A DNA stretch of 64,000 nt from Cherax quadricarinatus. Lineage: Eukaryota; Arthropoda; Malacostraca; Decapoda; Parastacidae. Every line of letters starts with the position of its first letter. The first letter of the stretch is position 1. The position numbers were made by a program, and so were the translations under genes. The DNA is taken from the NCBI RefSeq assembly GCF_038502225.1, contig NC_091341.1:2047626-2111625 (forward strand). The letters run 5' to 3'. Shown piece by piece: positions 20,097-30,410 of the stretch. The notes beneath the pieces were generated by a model. The model did no database searches. It was not told the DNA's origin and saw only the letters and a list, made by a program, of their open reading frames with translations.

Positions 20097-20513
20097 GATT
20101 TGACAGTTAAAAACAGGAGAGGAGAGTTATTAAATGGAGAGTTAGAGGTATCAAGAAGATGGAGGGAATATTTTGAGGAATTGTTAAATGTTGATGAAGA
20201 TAGGGAAGCTGTGATTTTGTGTATAGGGCAAGGAGGAATAACATCTTGTAGGAGTGAGGAAGAGCCAGTTGTGAGTGCGGGGGAAGTTCGTGTGGCAGTG
20301 GGAAGAATGAAAGGGGGGTAAGGCATCTGGGATTGACGGGACAAAGATAGAAATGTTGAAAGCAGGTAGGGATATAGTTTTGGAGTGGTTGGTGCTATTA
20401 TTTAATAAATGTATGGAAGAAGGTAAAGTACCAAGGGATTGGCAGAGAGCATGCATAGTTCCTTTGTATAAAGGCAAAGGGGATAAAAAGAGTGAAAAAA
20501 TTATAGGGGAAGA

Positions 20514-20990
20514 GGTAGTAGGTTGGTAGACAGCAACCACCCAGGGGGTACTACCATCCTGCCAAGTGAGTGTGAAACGAAAGCCTGTAATTGTTTTACA
20601 TGATGGTAGGATTGCTGGTGTCTTTTGTCTGTCTAATAAATATGGAAGATTACAGGTACGTCTTGCTACTTCTACTTACACTTACGTCACACTACACATA
20701 CGTGTACAAGCATATATATATATACACACCCCTCTGGGTTTTCTTCTGTTTTCTTTCTAGTTCTTGTTCTCGTTTATTTCCTCTTATCTCCATGGGGAAG
20801 TGGAACAGAATTCTTCCTCCATAAGCCATGCGTGTTGTAAGAGGCAACTAAAATGCCGGGAGCAAGAGGCTAGTAACCCCTTCTCCTGTATAAATTACTA
20901 AATTTGAAAAGAGAAACTTTTCTTTTTCTTTTTGGGTCACCCTGCCTTGGTGGGATACGGCCAGTTTGTTGGAAGAAGAAAAAAAAAAAG
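20514..20990 (+). mobile_element. S3: SINE-like RTE derivative inside RTE-c
   Basis: Starts GGTAGTAGGTTGG, runs through the RTE leader (tttacatgatggtaggattg, atggggaagtggaacag, ggctagtaacccc) and ends in tttgggtcaccctgccttgg and an A-rich tail. The terminal stem is 20514-20520 with 20549-20555, the crossing helix 20531-20536 with 20612-20617, and the hairpin 20571-20578 with 20593-20600. The insertion replaced about 60 bp of RT coding sequence (the PGKVYGRVIIE region). Confidence 0.82.
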
Positions 20991-22483
20991 AATTAAGAGT
21001 AAGACAGAGAGTAGGATAACAGATGAACAAGGAGGCTTTAGGAAAGGTAGGGGAGATGTGTAGACCAAGTGTTTACAGTGAAACATATAGGTGAACAGCA
21101 TTTAGATAAAGCTAAAGAGGTTTTTGTGGTATTTATGGATTTGGAAAAGGCATATGATATGGTGGATAGGGAAGTAATGTGGCAGATGCTGCAGGTGTAT
21201 GGTATAGGAGGTAGGCTACTGAAAGCAGTGAAGATTTTACGAGAATAGTGAGGCTCAGGTTAGAGTATGTAGGAGAGGGGGAGATTATTTCCCAGTAAAA
21301 GTAGGCCTTAGACAAGGATGTGTGATGTCACTGTGGCTGTTCAATATATTTATAGATGGGGTTGTAAGAGAAGTGAATGCAAGGGTCTTGGCAAGAGGAG
21401 TGGAGTTAAAAGATAAAGAATTAAACACAAAGTGAGAGTTATCACAGTTGCTCTTTGCTGATGACACTGTGCTTTTGGGAGATTCTGAAGAGAAATTGCA
21501 AAGGTCGGTAGATGAATTTGGTAGGGTATGTAAAAGAAGAAAATTGAAAGTGAATACAGGAAAGAGTAAGGTGATGAGGATAACAAAAAAAAATTAGGTG
21601 ATGAAAGATTGGATACCAGATTGGAGGGAGAGAGTACGGAGGTGAATGTATTCAGATATTTAGGAGTGAACTTGTCAGCAGATGGGTCTATGAAGGATGA
21701 GGTGAATCATAGAACTGATGAGGAAAAATTGTTAATGGTGAGTGGAGTCTGTGGAGACAACTTTGCCCATGGAAGCAAAGAGGGGAATGTATGAGAGTAT
21801 AGTTATACCAACACTCCTATATGGGTGTGAAGCACGGGTTATGAATGTTGCAGCAGGGAGAAGGCTGGAGGCAATGGAGAAGTCGTGTCTGAGGGCAATG
21901 TGTGGTGTGAATATAATGCAGAGAATTTGTAGTTTGGAAATTAGAAGAAGGTGCGGGATTACCAAAACTATTATCCACAGGGCTGAGGAGGGGTTGTTGA
22001 GGTGGTTTGGACATGTAGAGAGAATGGAACAAAACAGAATGACTTCGAGTGTGTATAAATCTGTAGTAGAGGGAAGGTGGGGTTGGGGTCGGCCTAGGAA
22101 AGGTTGGAGGGAGGGGGTAAAGGAGGTTTTGTGTGCGAGGGGCTTGGACTTCCTGCAAGCATGTGAGCGTATTTGATAGGAGTGAATGGAGGCAAATGGT
22201 TTTTAATACTCGACATGCTGTTCGAGTGTGAACAAAGTAATATATTTATGAAGGGATTCAGGGAAACTGGCGAGCCGGACTTGAGTCCTGGAGATGGGAA
22301 GCACAGTGTCTGCACTCTGAAGGAGGAGTGTTAATGCTGCAGTTTCAAAACTGTAGTGTAAAGCACCCCTCTGGAAAGACAGTGATGGAGTGAATGATGA
22401 TGAAAGTTTTTCTTTTTCGGGCCACCCTGCCTTGGTGGGACTCGGCCGATGTGTTAATAAATAAAATAAATAATTTTTGTATT

Positions 22484-22801
22484 TGATGCAAAAATATTCT
22501 TCCCTATGGGAAGCAAAGCCTGCATGCAAGTGAAAAGTTTCAAAATGGGTTGGAATAAAAAAAAAAAACAGAATATGAATTAGGTATCTGAAAGGCACGA
22601 GTTAAATAGAAAAATTTTCTTTACCTTACAGATAGTATGATGGATTTGATAACAGAAAGAGGTAATGAAGCATTAGCATATTGCACCACTATGCAAATAA
22701 ACAGTCAAAGAATAAACTAATAGGAGGAATGCAAGGTGTACAGGGTATTAGATCTTTAAGAAAGAATACAGAGAGATGCTATCATAGATGTAAAGAGGTA
22801 T
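22484..22801. other. Intronic sequence, no recognised gene
   Basis: Directly follows the RTE-c target site. It contains a splice-acceptor-like string (tttctttaccttacag, 22617-22632) followed by a short frame (SMMDLITERGNEALAY) that hits stops within 30 codons. I cannot identify it; it may be unique intron or an old transposon. Confidence 0.35.
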
Positions 22802-23877
22802 CTGACTCTTTCACTGATGAAACCCCTGCTCACAAATTTGCTCTCAGTGTCGAAGAATTAAGAAAAAAACTAATTTTTGTTATGAAATGACAGAAAATCT
22901 TTTCCTGGTGGTAATGAAACCAAAAGTACAAAATTTGATGGGAAACTTGCAGAATTACGCTCCTGCAAAGTTAAGAGGTCTCGGCGATGTTTATGCATCG
23001 ATGATTTCACCCACTTTGAGCCCCATTTTCAGCCAATTCCATTGTTCCAGTTGACCAAACTCCTAGTTATTTCGCTAGAACTCCTTTTGTTCTATCAAAA
23101 GAGTACAAGAAACCGCCAATTTACCGATTTCAACTACCCAATAAACTGATCAGAAATTGGTAATTTGGCCAATTTCATACACAATTCAAGAAAGGCCAAT
23201 TTCAAAATAAGGTCTAGAATTAACAAAGCAAACATTCCTAGCACTAAAATAATATTTTCTCTGTTCATTACTCACTTCTCCAGGCCCCTCTTATATTATG
23301 CTTGCTTTCCATTTTGAAATTTAATTGACACAAAAATTAGAAGATTTACTGTCATGAAGACTATTGCATTACTGTAAAAATTATATAAATAATATCAGTA
23401 TATTTGTGAAAGCACATTAGACCCACTAGTTGACATGTATTGGAAAGCATGATGTGATTTGTTTACTCTTGAACATCGGCAAAAATCAAACATTTCTGCT
23501 ACTTTGAGCTCAATTTCCAGGTACTTTTAGCCCGTAAACCATTCAAAATCATTCTATTTCTGTAATGTATCTTCCATTCTATCAAAAGAGACTAAGAAAA
23601 TGAGAATACAACCATAAATACCACATGAAAATACACCCCAAATTCGCTGTTGTTAACTAAAAACACGGTCCGAGTTTTTTTTCACATTATGCACTGCATG
23701 CTGCAGGATTTTTTTTATACTGTGCATACTGACCACTCAGGCCCATTTTCTCATATACAGGTCTAACAGCTTTCTCCTGCAAGATTGGAAGCTGCTAGAA
23801 TTTTGGCATAGTATTACGGGACTGACACTGGCCTTAAAGCCGTAATACGTATTATGGGACCGACAGTGAAAGGGTTA
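22802..23877 (-). mobile_element. P5: old TTAA element, nearly full length
   Basis: Minus-strand P copy with TTAA at 23874-23877 (gacagtgaaagggttaa) and a degraded opposite end near 22802 (ctctttcactgatgaaa). The interior is recognisable throughout (agggtctagaattaac for the usual agggtccagaataaac). Divergence is high. Noncoding. Confidence 0.65.
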
Positions 23878-24071
23878 AACAGTTTATCCATTGACCCAAC
23901 CCTGTGGAAGCAAAATAGTGACTCTGAAAAAACTGATGCCATTTATTTACAAAATAAATGTACAGATTAGTAATATGGAGGGATAAGAATGTTTATGGAA
24001 GATATAGAATGGCACAAGACAATGGTAGGATATGTCAGGATCAAGAAACCCTTGATTTAATGAACTCGGGA

Positions 24072-25551
24072 AATTATTTATTTTTTTTTTATTAACACAC
24101 TGGCCAATTCCCACCAAGGCAGGGTGGCCCAAAAAAGAAAAACTTTCACCATCATTCATTCCATCACTGCCTTGCCAGAAGGGTGCTTTACACTACAGTT
24201 TTTAAACTGCAACATTAACACCCCTCCTTCAGAGTGCAGGCACTGTACTTCCCATCTCAAGGACTCAAGTCCAGCCTGCCGGTTTCCCTGAATCCCTTCA
24301 TAAATGTTACTTTGCTCACACTCCAACAGCACATCAAGTATTAAAAACCATTTGTCTCCATTCACTCCTATCAAACACGCACACGCATGCCTGCTGGAAG
24401 TCCAAGCCCCTCGCACACAAAACCTCCTTTACCCCCTCCCTCCACCCTTTACTAGGCCGACCCCTACCCTGCCTTCCTTCCACTACAGACTGATACACTC
24501 TTGAAGTCATTCTGTTTCGCTCCATTCTCTCTACATGTCCGAACCACCTCAACAACCCTTCCTCAGCCCTCTGGACAACAGTTTTGGTAATCCCGCACCT
24601 CCTCCTAACTTCCAAACTACGAATTCTCTGCATTATATTCACACCACACATTGCCCTCAGACATGACATCTCCACTGCCTCCAGCCTTCTCCTCGCTGCA
24701 ACATTCATCACCCATGCTTCACACCCATATAAGAGCGTTAATAAAACTATACTCTCATACATTCCCCTCTTTGCCTCCAAGGACAAAGTTCTTTGTCTCC
24801 ACAGACTCCTAAGTGCACCACTCACCCTTTTCCCCTCATCAATTCTATGATTCACCTCATCTTTCATAGACCCATCCGCTGACATGTCCACTCCCAAATA
24901 TCTGAATACATTCACCTCCTCCATACTCTCTCCCTCCAATCTGATATCCAATCTTTCATCACCTAATTTTTTTTTGTTATCCTCATAACCTTACTCTTTC
25001 CTGTATTCACTTTTAATTTTCTTCTTTTGCATACCCTACCAAATTCATTCACCAACCTCTGCAACTTCTCTTCTGAATATCCCAAGAGCACAGTGTCATC
25101 AGCAAAGAGCAACTGTGATAACTCCCACTTTATGTGTGATTCTTTATCTTTTAACTCCACGCCTCTTGCCAAGACCCTCGCATTTACTTCTCTTACAACC
25201 CCATCTATAAATATATTAAACAACCACGGTGACATCACACATCCTTGTCTAAGGCCTACTTTTACTGGGAAATAATCTCCCTCTTTCCTACATACTCTAA
25301 CTTGAGCCTCACTATCCTCGTAAAAGCTCTTCACTGCTTTCAGTAACCTACCTCCTACACCATACACCTGCAACATCTGCCACATTGCCCCCCTATCCAC
25401 CCTGTCATACGCCTTTTCCAAATCCATAAATGCCACAAAAACCTCTTTAGCCTTATCTAAATACTGTTCACTTATACATTTCACTGTAAACACCTGGTCC
25501 ACACACCCCTTACCTTTCCTAAAGCCTCCTTGTTCATCTGCTATCCTATTC
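24072..25551 (-). pseudogene. RTE-d: 5'-truncated RTE, reverse transcriptase and tail
   Basis: In minus orientation it begins in the RT at KGKGCVDQVFTVKCISEQY, keeps FMDLEKAYDRVDRGA, LRQGCVMSPWLFNIFIDG, LLFADDTVLLGYS, the thumb and LRWFGHVERMERNR, then the 3' UTR and the tail ggccaccctgccttggtggg with an AT-rich end (24072-24100). One frameshift at an A run (24955-24970, KRLG to KKN) divides the frame. Subfamily 2, like RTE-c, RTE-h and RTE-i. Confidence 0.85.
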
Positions 25552-25719
25552 TAGTGGTCTTAGGTGATTTAATATTGTTGATCCCCATGCACAAATTCCA
25601 TAGGTGAGATAAGGGTATATGAGTGAGTAATACAGTGCAAGGAGAGCCGATTGTGGAACATAGTACCGTATCTTTGATAGTATTCCTACTGTCTTAGAGA
25701 TTTTCTTGGAAATTTGTTG
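25552..25719 (-). pseudogene. LINE-2 reverse transcriptase thumb
   Basis: The minus strand reads QQISKKISKTVGILSKI then RYYVPQSALLALYYSLI and PYLTYGICAWG, a CR1-group RT thumb. It is the continuation of 30411-32050: with element F1 and one TA removed, FQTHI joins QQISKK in frame. The downstream end was cut by RTE-d. Confidence 0.8.
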
Positions 25720-25952
25720 TACAGGTTCTCCATCACAAATCCGGCATCATTGGGACCTGTAGTGTGCCAGATTACTGAGTTTGCCGGATTACAGAATGGT
25801 TAGGTTAGAATACACTTAATAAAATGAATCAACTTGACTTACACAAAGTTCATTGAACATCGGCAAAAACTGAACATTTCCGCTACTTGGAGCTCAATTT
25901 CAAGGTACTTTTCATCATGAAAGCAATCAAAATCATGTCTATTTCTATAATA

Positions 25953-28286
25953 CAGTGGACCCCTGCATAGCGACTTTAATCCGTGCAAGAGGGCTCATTG
26001 TTATGCGAAATGATCGGTATGCGAATGAATTTTCCCCATAAGAAATAATGGAAATCAAATTAATCCGTGCAAGACACCCAAAAGTATGAAAAAAAAAAAT
26101 TTTACCACATGAAATGTTAATTTTAATACACACAAACTGAAAAAGGCATGCAAAATTACATGACACTTACTTTTATTGAAGATCTGGTGATGATTGATGG
26201 GATGGGAGGAGGGGAGAGAGAGTGTTAGTGTTTAGAAGGGGAATCCCCTTCCATTAAGACTTGAGGTGTCGAGTCCTTTTCAGGGGTTACTTCCCTTCTT
26301 CTTTTAATGCCACTAGGACCAGCTTCAGAGTCACTGGACTTCTTTCGCACAACATATCTGTCCATAGTGGCCTGTACCTCTCGTTCCTTTATGACTTCCT
26401 TAAAGTGTTTCACAACATTGTCAGTGTAATAATCACCAGCACGGCTTGCAATAGCTGTGTGAGGGTGATTTTCATCCATGAAGGTTTGCACTTCAAGCCA
26501 CTTTGCACAGATTTCCTTAATTTTTGTAGTAGGCAATTTCTTCAATTTCTCTCTCCCCTCCTTCGAACCAGTTTCCTCAGGTCTGGCCTCTTGCTGTTGA
26601 AGTTGATCTATCAGCTCATCAGTGGTTAGTTCTTCATTGTCCTCCTCCACCAACTCTTCCACATCATCCCCACTAACCTCCAAGCCCAAGGACTTTGCCA
26701 ATGCCACAATGGATTCCTCAACTGGCATAATCCTCTCAGGGTTAGCCTCAAACCCTTCAAAATCCCTTTTGTCTACACATTCTGGCCACAGTTTCTTCCA
26801 AGCAGAGTTCAAGGTCTTCTTAGTCACTCCCTCCCAAGCCTTACCTATAAGGTTTACACAATTGAGGATATTAAAGTGCTCTCTCCAAAACTCTCTTAGA
26901 GTCAGTTGAGTTTCTGAGGTCACTACAAAGCACCTTTCAAACAGAGCTTTTGTGTACAGTTTTTTGAAGTTTGCAATAACCTGCTGATCCATGGGCTGCA
27001 GGAGAGGAGTGGTATTAGGAGGCAAAAACTTCACCTTAATGAATTTCATGTCCCTATAAAGTCGCTCTGCCACGTCTGTAGGATGACCAGGGGCATTGTC
27101 TAACACCAGGAGGCACTTAAGTTCTAATTTCTTTTCAGTTAGGTAATCTTTCACATTGGGGGCAAATGCATGGTGTAGCCAGTCATAGAAAAAGTCCCTA
27201 GTGACCCATGCCTTACTGTTTGCCCTCCACAGCACACACAAATTCTCCTTGAGGACATTCTTTTGCCTGAACGGTCTGGGAGTTTCAGAGTGATACACCA
27301 ATAAAGGCTTCACTTTGCAATCACCACTAGCATTGGAACACATCAACAAAGTAAGCCTGTCTTTCATAGGCTTATGTCCTGGGAGTGCCTTTTCCTCCTG
27401 AGTAATGTAGGTCCTGCTTGGCATTTTCTTCCAAAACAGGCCTGTTTCATCACAATTAAACACTTGTTCAGGTTTCAGTCCTTCACTGTCTATGTACTCC
27501 TTGAATTCCTGCACATATTTTTCAGCTGCTTTGTGGTCCGAACTGGCAGCCTCACCGTGCCTTATCACATTATGTATGCCACTACGCTTCTTAAATCTCT
27601 CAAACCAACCTTTGCTGGCCTTAAATTCACTCACATCATCACTAGTTGCAGGCATTTTTTTAATTAAATCCTCATGCAACTTCCTAGCCTTTTCGCTTAT
27701 GATCGCTTGAGAGACGCTATCTCCTGCTAGCTGTTTTTCATTTATCCACACCAATAAGAGTCTCTCAACATCTTCCATCACTTGCGATCTCTGTTTTGAA
27801 AACACAGTTAAACCTTTGGCAAGAACAGCTTCCTTGATTGCCTTTCTGTTGCCCACAATAGTAGCGATGGTTGATTTGGGTTTCTTGTACAACCTGGCCA
27901 GGTCGGCGGCACGCACTCCACTTTCATACTTATCAATGATCTCTTTCTTCATCTCTATAGTAATTCTCACCCTTATTGCTGTAGGGTTGGCACTAGAAGC
28001 TTTCTTGGGGCCCATGGTCACTTATTTTGCAGATAAAATCACCAAAAACACTGTAATAATACGAAATGTTCCGATTGTATGCTTGGATGTTACCGCGGAG
28101 GCTGGCTGGTAAACAATGCCACCGGCGGCACATGTGAGGCTGGCTAAGGGCGCACATTGGACGCGTCTCGGACGAACAGCGGTGAGCGGGTTTTTGAGCG
28201 GTATGCGAGGCAAAATTTTTGCGACAAAAGCGAGCGGAATGCGGATTGAACGTTATGTGATGCCGATGGTATGCGGGGGTCCACTG
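25953..28286 (-). mobile_element. Tigger1: complete Tigger/pogo transposon
   Basis: 2,334 bp bounded by CAGTGGACCCC.GCATA ends (25953 onward and the complement ending 28286) and by TA (25951-25952, 28287-28288). The flanks rejoin as P-type sequence (tttctataatatcttccattc), confirming the boundaries. Subterminal repeats of the ggtatgcg type occur at both ends. It encodes an intact transposase, so it is a candidate autonomous copy. Confidence 0.92.
26225..28015 (-). CDS. Tigger transposase, intact (596 aa)
   Basis: Start chosen at the ATG in ACCATGG (28015). From the N-terminus: basic MGPKKAS leader; first helix-turn-helix (about residues 18-65, MKKEIIDKYESGVRAADLA); second, CENP-B/Tc5-type DNA-binding domain (about 75-150, LLLVWINEKQLAGD ... 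FKASKGWFERFKKRSG); then the DDE_1 catalytic domain with Asp189 in FNCDETGLFWKK, Asp306 in LLVLDNAPGH and Asp343 in LLQPMDQQV, a DD36D spacing. An acidic segment (EELVEEDNEELTTDEL) and a basic C-terminus (IKRRREVTPEKD) follow. No stop or frameshift. It would cut and paste the element at TA in the nucleus. The nearest relative here is Tigger2. Confidence 0.93.
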   Translation of the reverse strand: MGPKKASSANPTAIRVRITIEMKKEIIDKYESGVRAADLARLYKKPKSTIATIVGNRKAIKEAVLAKGLTVFSKQRSQVMEDVERLLLVWINEKQLAGDSVSQAIISEKARKLHEDLIKKMPATSDDVSEFKASKGWFERFKKRSGIHNVIRHGEAASSDHKAAEKYVQEFKEYIDSEGLKPEQVFNCDETGLFWKKMPSRTYITQEEKALPGHKPMKDRLTLLMCSNASGDCKVKPLLVYHSETPRPFRQKNVLKENLCVLWRANSKAWVTRDFFYDWLHHAFAPNVKDYLTEKKLELKCLLVLDNAPGHPTDVAERLYRDMKFIKVKFLPPNTTPLLQPMDQQVIANFKKLYTKALFERCFVVTSETQLTLREFWREHFNILNCVNLIGKAWEGVTKKTLNSAWKKLWPECVDKRDFEGFEANPERIMPVEESIVALAKSLGLEVSGDDVEELVEEDNEELTTDELIDQLQQQEARPEETGSKEGREKLKKLPTTKIKEICAKWLEVQTFMDENHPHTAIASRAGDYYTDNVVKHFKEVIKEREVQATMDRYVVRKKSSDSEAGPSGIKRRREVTPEKDSTPQVLMEGDSPSKH

Positions 28287-28359
28287 TATATCTTCCATTC
28301 CATCAAATGAGTCCAAAAAATGAGACTACAACCATAAAAACCATATGAAAATATACTGC

Positions 28360-29379
28360 AAACAGGTGGCTAATGGCTGAGAAGTGAACTCCCTTATTTA
28401 TCGTCTGTCTTTTTTATTTTTGTTGTACGTTAAGAAGCATCTTTCCATCATACATTGCCCAAGTTTCAATGAGAGAGCCCAACAAAGAACCGAGAAAAAA
28501 AAATATTTACCAAAAATCATATATTGCAAGCCCAAGCCAGGTACTGGAAATAAGTCACTTTGTCTGACTTTTCTGGGTTATCCTAGGTTCTCTATACATA
28601 CACTGCTATGTATGATAATCTATGTAATTGTATTTGTGTAAACCTGAATAAACTTATTTACTTCTAGTCTGTCAACTGAGTACAAGAAACCGCCCATTCA
28701 CTTATTTCAACTACCCAATAAAGTGGTCAGAAATTGGCAATTTGGCTGATTTCACACAAATTTCAACAGATGCCAATTTCAAAATAGGGTCCAGAATAAA
28801 CAATGCAGACATTCCTGGCACTAAAATAACATTTTCTCTGTTCATTAGTCATGGCTACAGGCCCCTCTTATATTACTCTTGCTTACCATTTGGAATTTTT
28901 ATTCACAAAAAAATAGAAGATTTACTGTTATGCAGACTGCTGCATTATTGTAATAATTGTATAAATAATGTCAACCCATTCTTGACTCTGTATTGGAATT
29001 TGGACTGGCAGGTGCACACATTTTGTTTACTCTTGAGCTTCGCTAAAGAATAGAACATTTTCGCTGTGAGCGCAATTTCAAGGTACTTTTCGTCAGTAAA
29101 GCAATCAAAATCATATCTATTTCTGTAATATATCTTTCATTCTGTCAAATGAGACCGAAAAAATGAGAATATAACCATAAAAACCATACAAAAATATACC
29201 ACTAAGCGGCCATTAATGGCTGAGAAGTGAACTCCGCTACTTATGGTCTGATTTCTTTCATTTTTGGTGTACGTTAAAAAGTATCTTTCCATCATACGTT
29301 GCCCAAGTATGAATAAGATAACCCAACAAACAACTGAGAAAATAATATAGTAGTAGTAATAGTAGTAATAGTAGTAATA

Positions 29380-29430
<51 letters not shown>

Positions 29431-29790
29431 TCTTTATTTACTACACGTACATGTACAAGGTATACAGGCCTAGCTGACATCAGTGACATACTACTATATA
29501 GAAAGCTGCTTGTTATGCAGAGTATTTCAAGAAAATTAGGTCAGTGTCCCAGGATAACACTCACACTAGTCGACTAACACCCAGGTACCCATTTACTGAT
29601 GAGTAAATATAGACAAGAGTTGTAAAGAAACACACTTAATGTTTCTAACCTGGCTGGGAATCGAATATTTACCAAAAATCATATATGGCAAACCCAAGCC
29701 AGGTACTAGAAATAAGCCACGTTGACTTTTTTGGGTTATCCTTGGTTCTCTACACATATGCTGTGTGTGATAATCTATATAGAGAAAATA
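28360..29790. repeat. Tandemly duplicated block within F1
   Basis: The order [P-type interior, 'ggctgagaagtgaactcc', 'tacgttaa.aagtatctttcc', 'atatttaccaaaaatcatat', 'gggttatcctaggttctcta'] occurs twice, about 25855-28660 (interrupted by Tigger1) and 28666-29790 (interrupted by a SINE). Substitutions are numerous, so the duplication is old. Part of the block recurs in element H as an inverted pair. Confidence 0.65.
29346..29660 (-). mobile_element. SINE-like repeat G with (aat)n tail
   Basis: On the minus strand the unit starts ttcgattcccagccagg, close to a pol III B box, and ends gtacatgtacgtgtag, taaataaagat and an (att)n microsatellite (29346-29430). The first block copy at 28495-28510 shows the uninterrupted sequence (gagaaaaaaaaatatttacc). 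Other pieces: 30-76 and 61436-61517. tRNA origin is inferred from the B-box-like head only. Confidence 0.6.
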
Positions 29791-30410
29791 ACTTTTTTGT
29801 TTCAGGTTTATGGTGCAGTACAAGTGTATATCACAGTTAGCCCTGTGCTATACTCCGTTTTCTCTAATATAAGCCCCCAAGACAGGGATAGGAGAATGGT
29901 ACTTGTATACCATATCCTCTTCATACCTCCGTCGAACTGCTCGGTGTTATGCCAATTATTATTTGTTCTGGAGTATTTAACAGGTTTTATATTATTTATA
30001 TTGTTTATTATGTCATATTAGATCAATTGTGACAGGCAAATAAGCTGTAGTGTTGATATTAGCATAATAATAAAGCATATTCTGCATCATGAGACTGATC
30101 TCATGGCAACCGACAGTGGCTTCAAGGCCACCTTATCTTTAATGGATAATGTACTCTGTAGATGCTTTACATAATGAGAAGCATTTCTTTTATTCATTGG
30201 AACCATGGCTAGGGCTAAAAGTAAGCAGGTTAAAACAATAAATGGAGAAAAAGAAATTGGAATGACTTATGCAGCAAGTAACGCCACCAAACAGTAACAG
30301 CAGGTTGGTGTGGCGATCCTGGAAAATTGAAATTATGCTAGCCAAAATTAGTGCCGAATAACTGAAGGAACCGAATAACTGATTGCCGGATTTGTGATGG
30401 CGGACATGTA

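Larger units (their letters stand above)
19132..22472 (+). mobile_element. RTE-c: 5'-truncated RTE, second subfamily, with two later insertions
   Basis: It starts in the EN-RT linker (RKPKEQMDL), is interrupted by a Penelope-like element (19174-20096) and by S3 (20514-20990), and ends with the subfamily-2 tail (ggccaccctgccttggtggg, actcggccgatgtgttaata, then aataaataaaataaa). An 11-bp duplication, atttttgtatt, flanks it (19121-19131, 22473-22483). The coding sequence (20109-22176) retains FMDLEKAYD, LFADDTVLLGDS and LRWFGHVERMEQNR but has many frameshifts and stops. The insertion is in PDCD2 intron sequence. Confidence 0.85.
25722..30408. mobile_element. F1: TA-flanked TIR element with nested insertions
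   Basis: Left end caggttctccatcacaaatc, right end gatttgtgatggcggacatg, related inverted repeats, with TA at 25720-25721 and 30409-30410. The right portion (30090-30400) matches 59180-59480 of F2 and includes a short frame beginning M-RAKSKQVKTINGEKEIG, possibly the N-terminus of a pogo/jerky-type transposase (weak). Its interior holds P-like sequence, Tigger1, two tandemly repeated blocks and a SINE. It split LINE-2. Confidence 0.75.

Noticed and set aside
26261..27710. Plus-strand open frames opposite Tigger1, and the same opposite Tigger2
   Set aside because: They mirror the intact minus-strand transposase and have no recognisable domain.
30090..30300. F-element short frame as a host gene exon
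   Set aside because: The same frame occurs in F2 (59293-59384) at the same distance from the terminus, so it belongs to the transposon.
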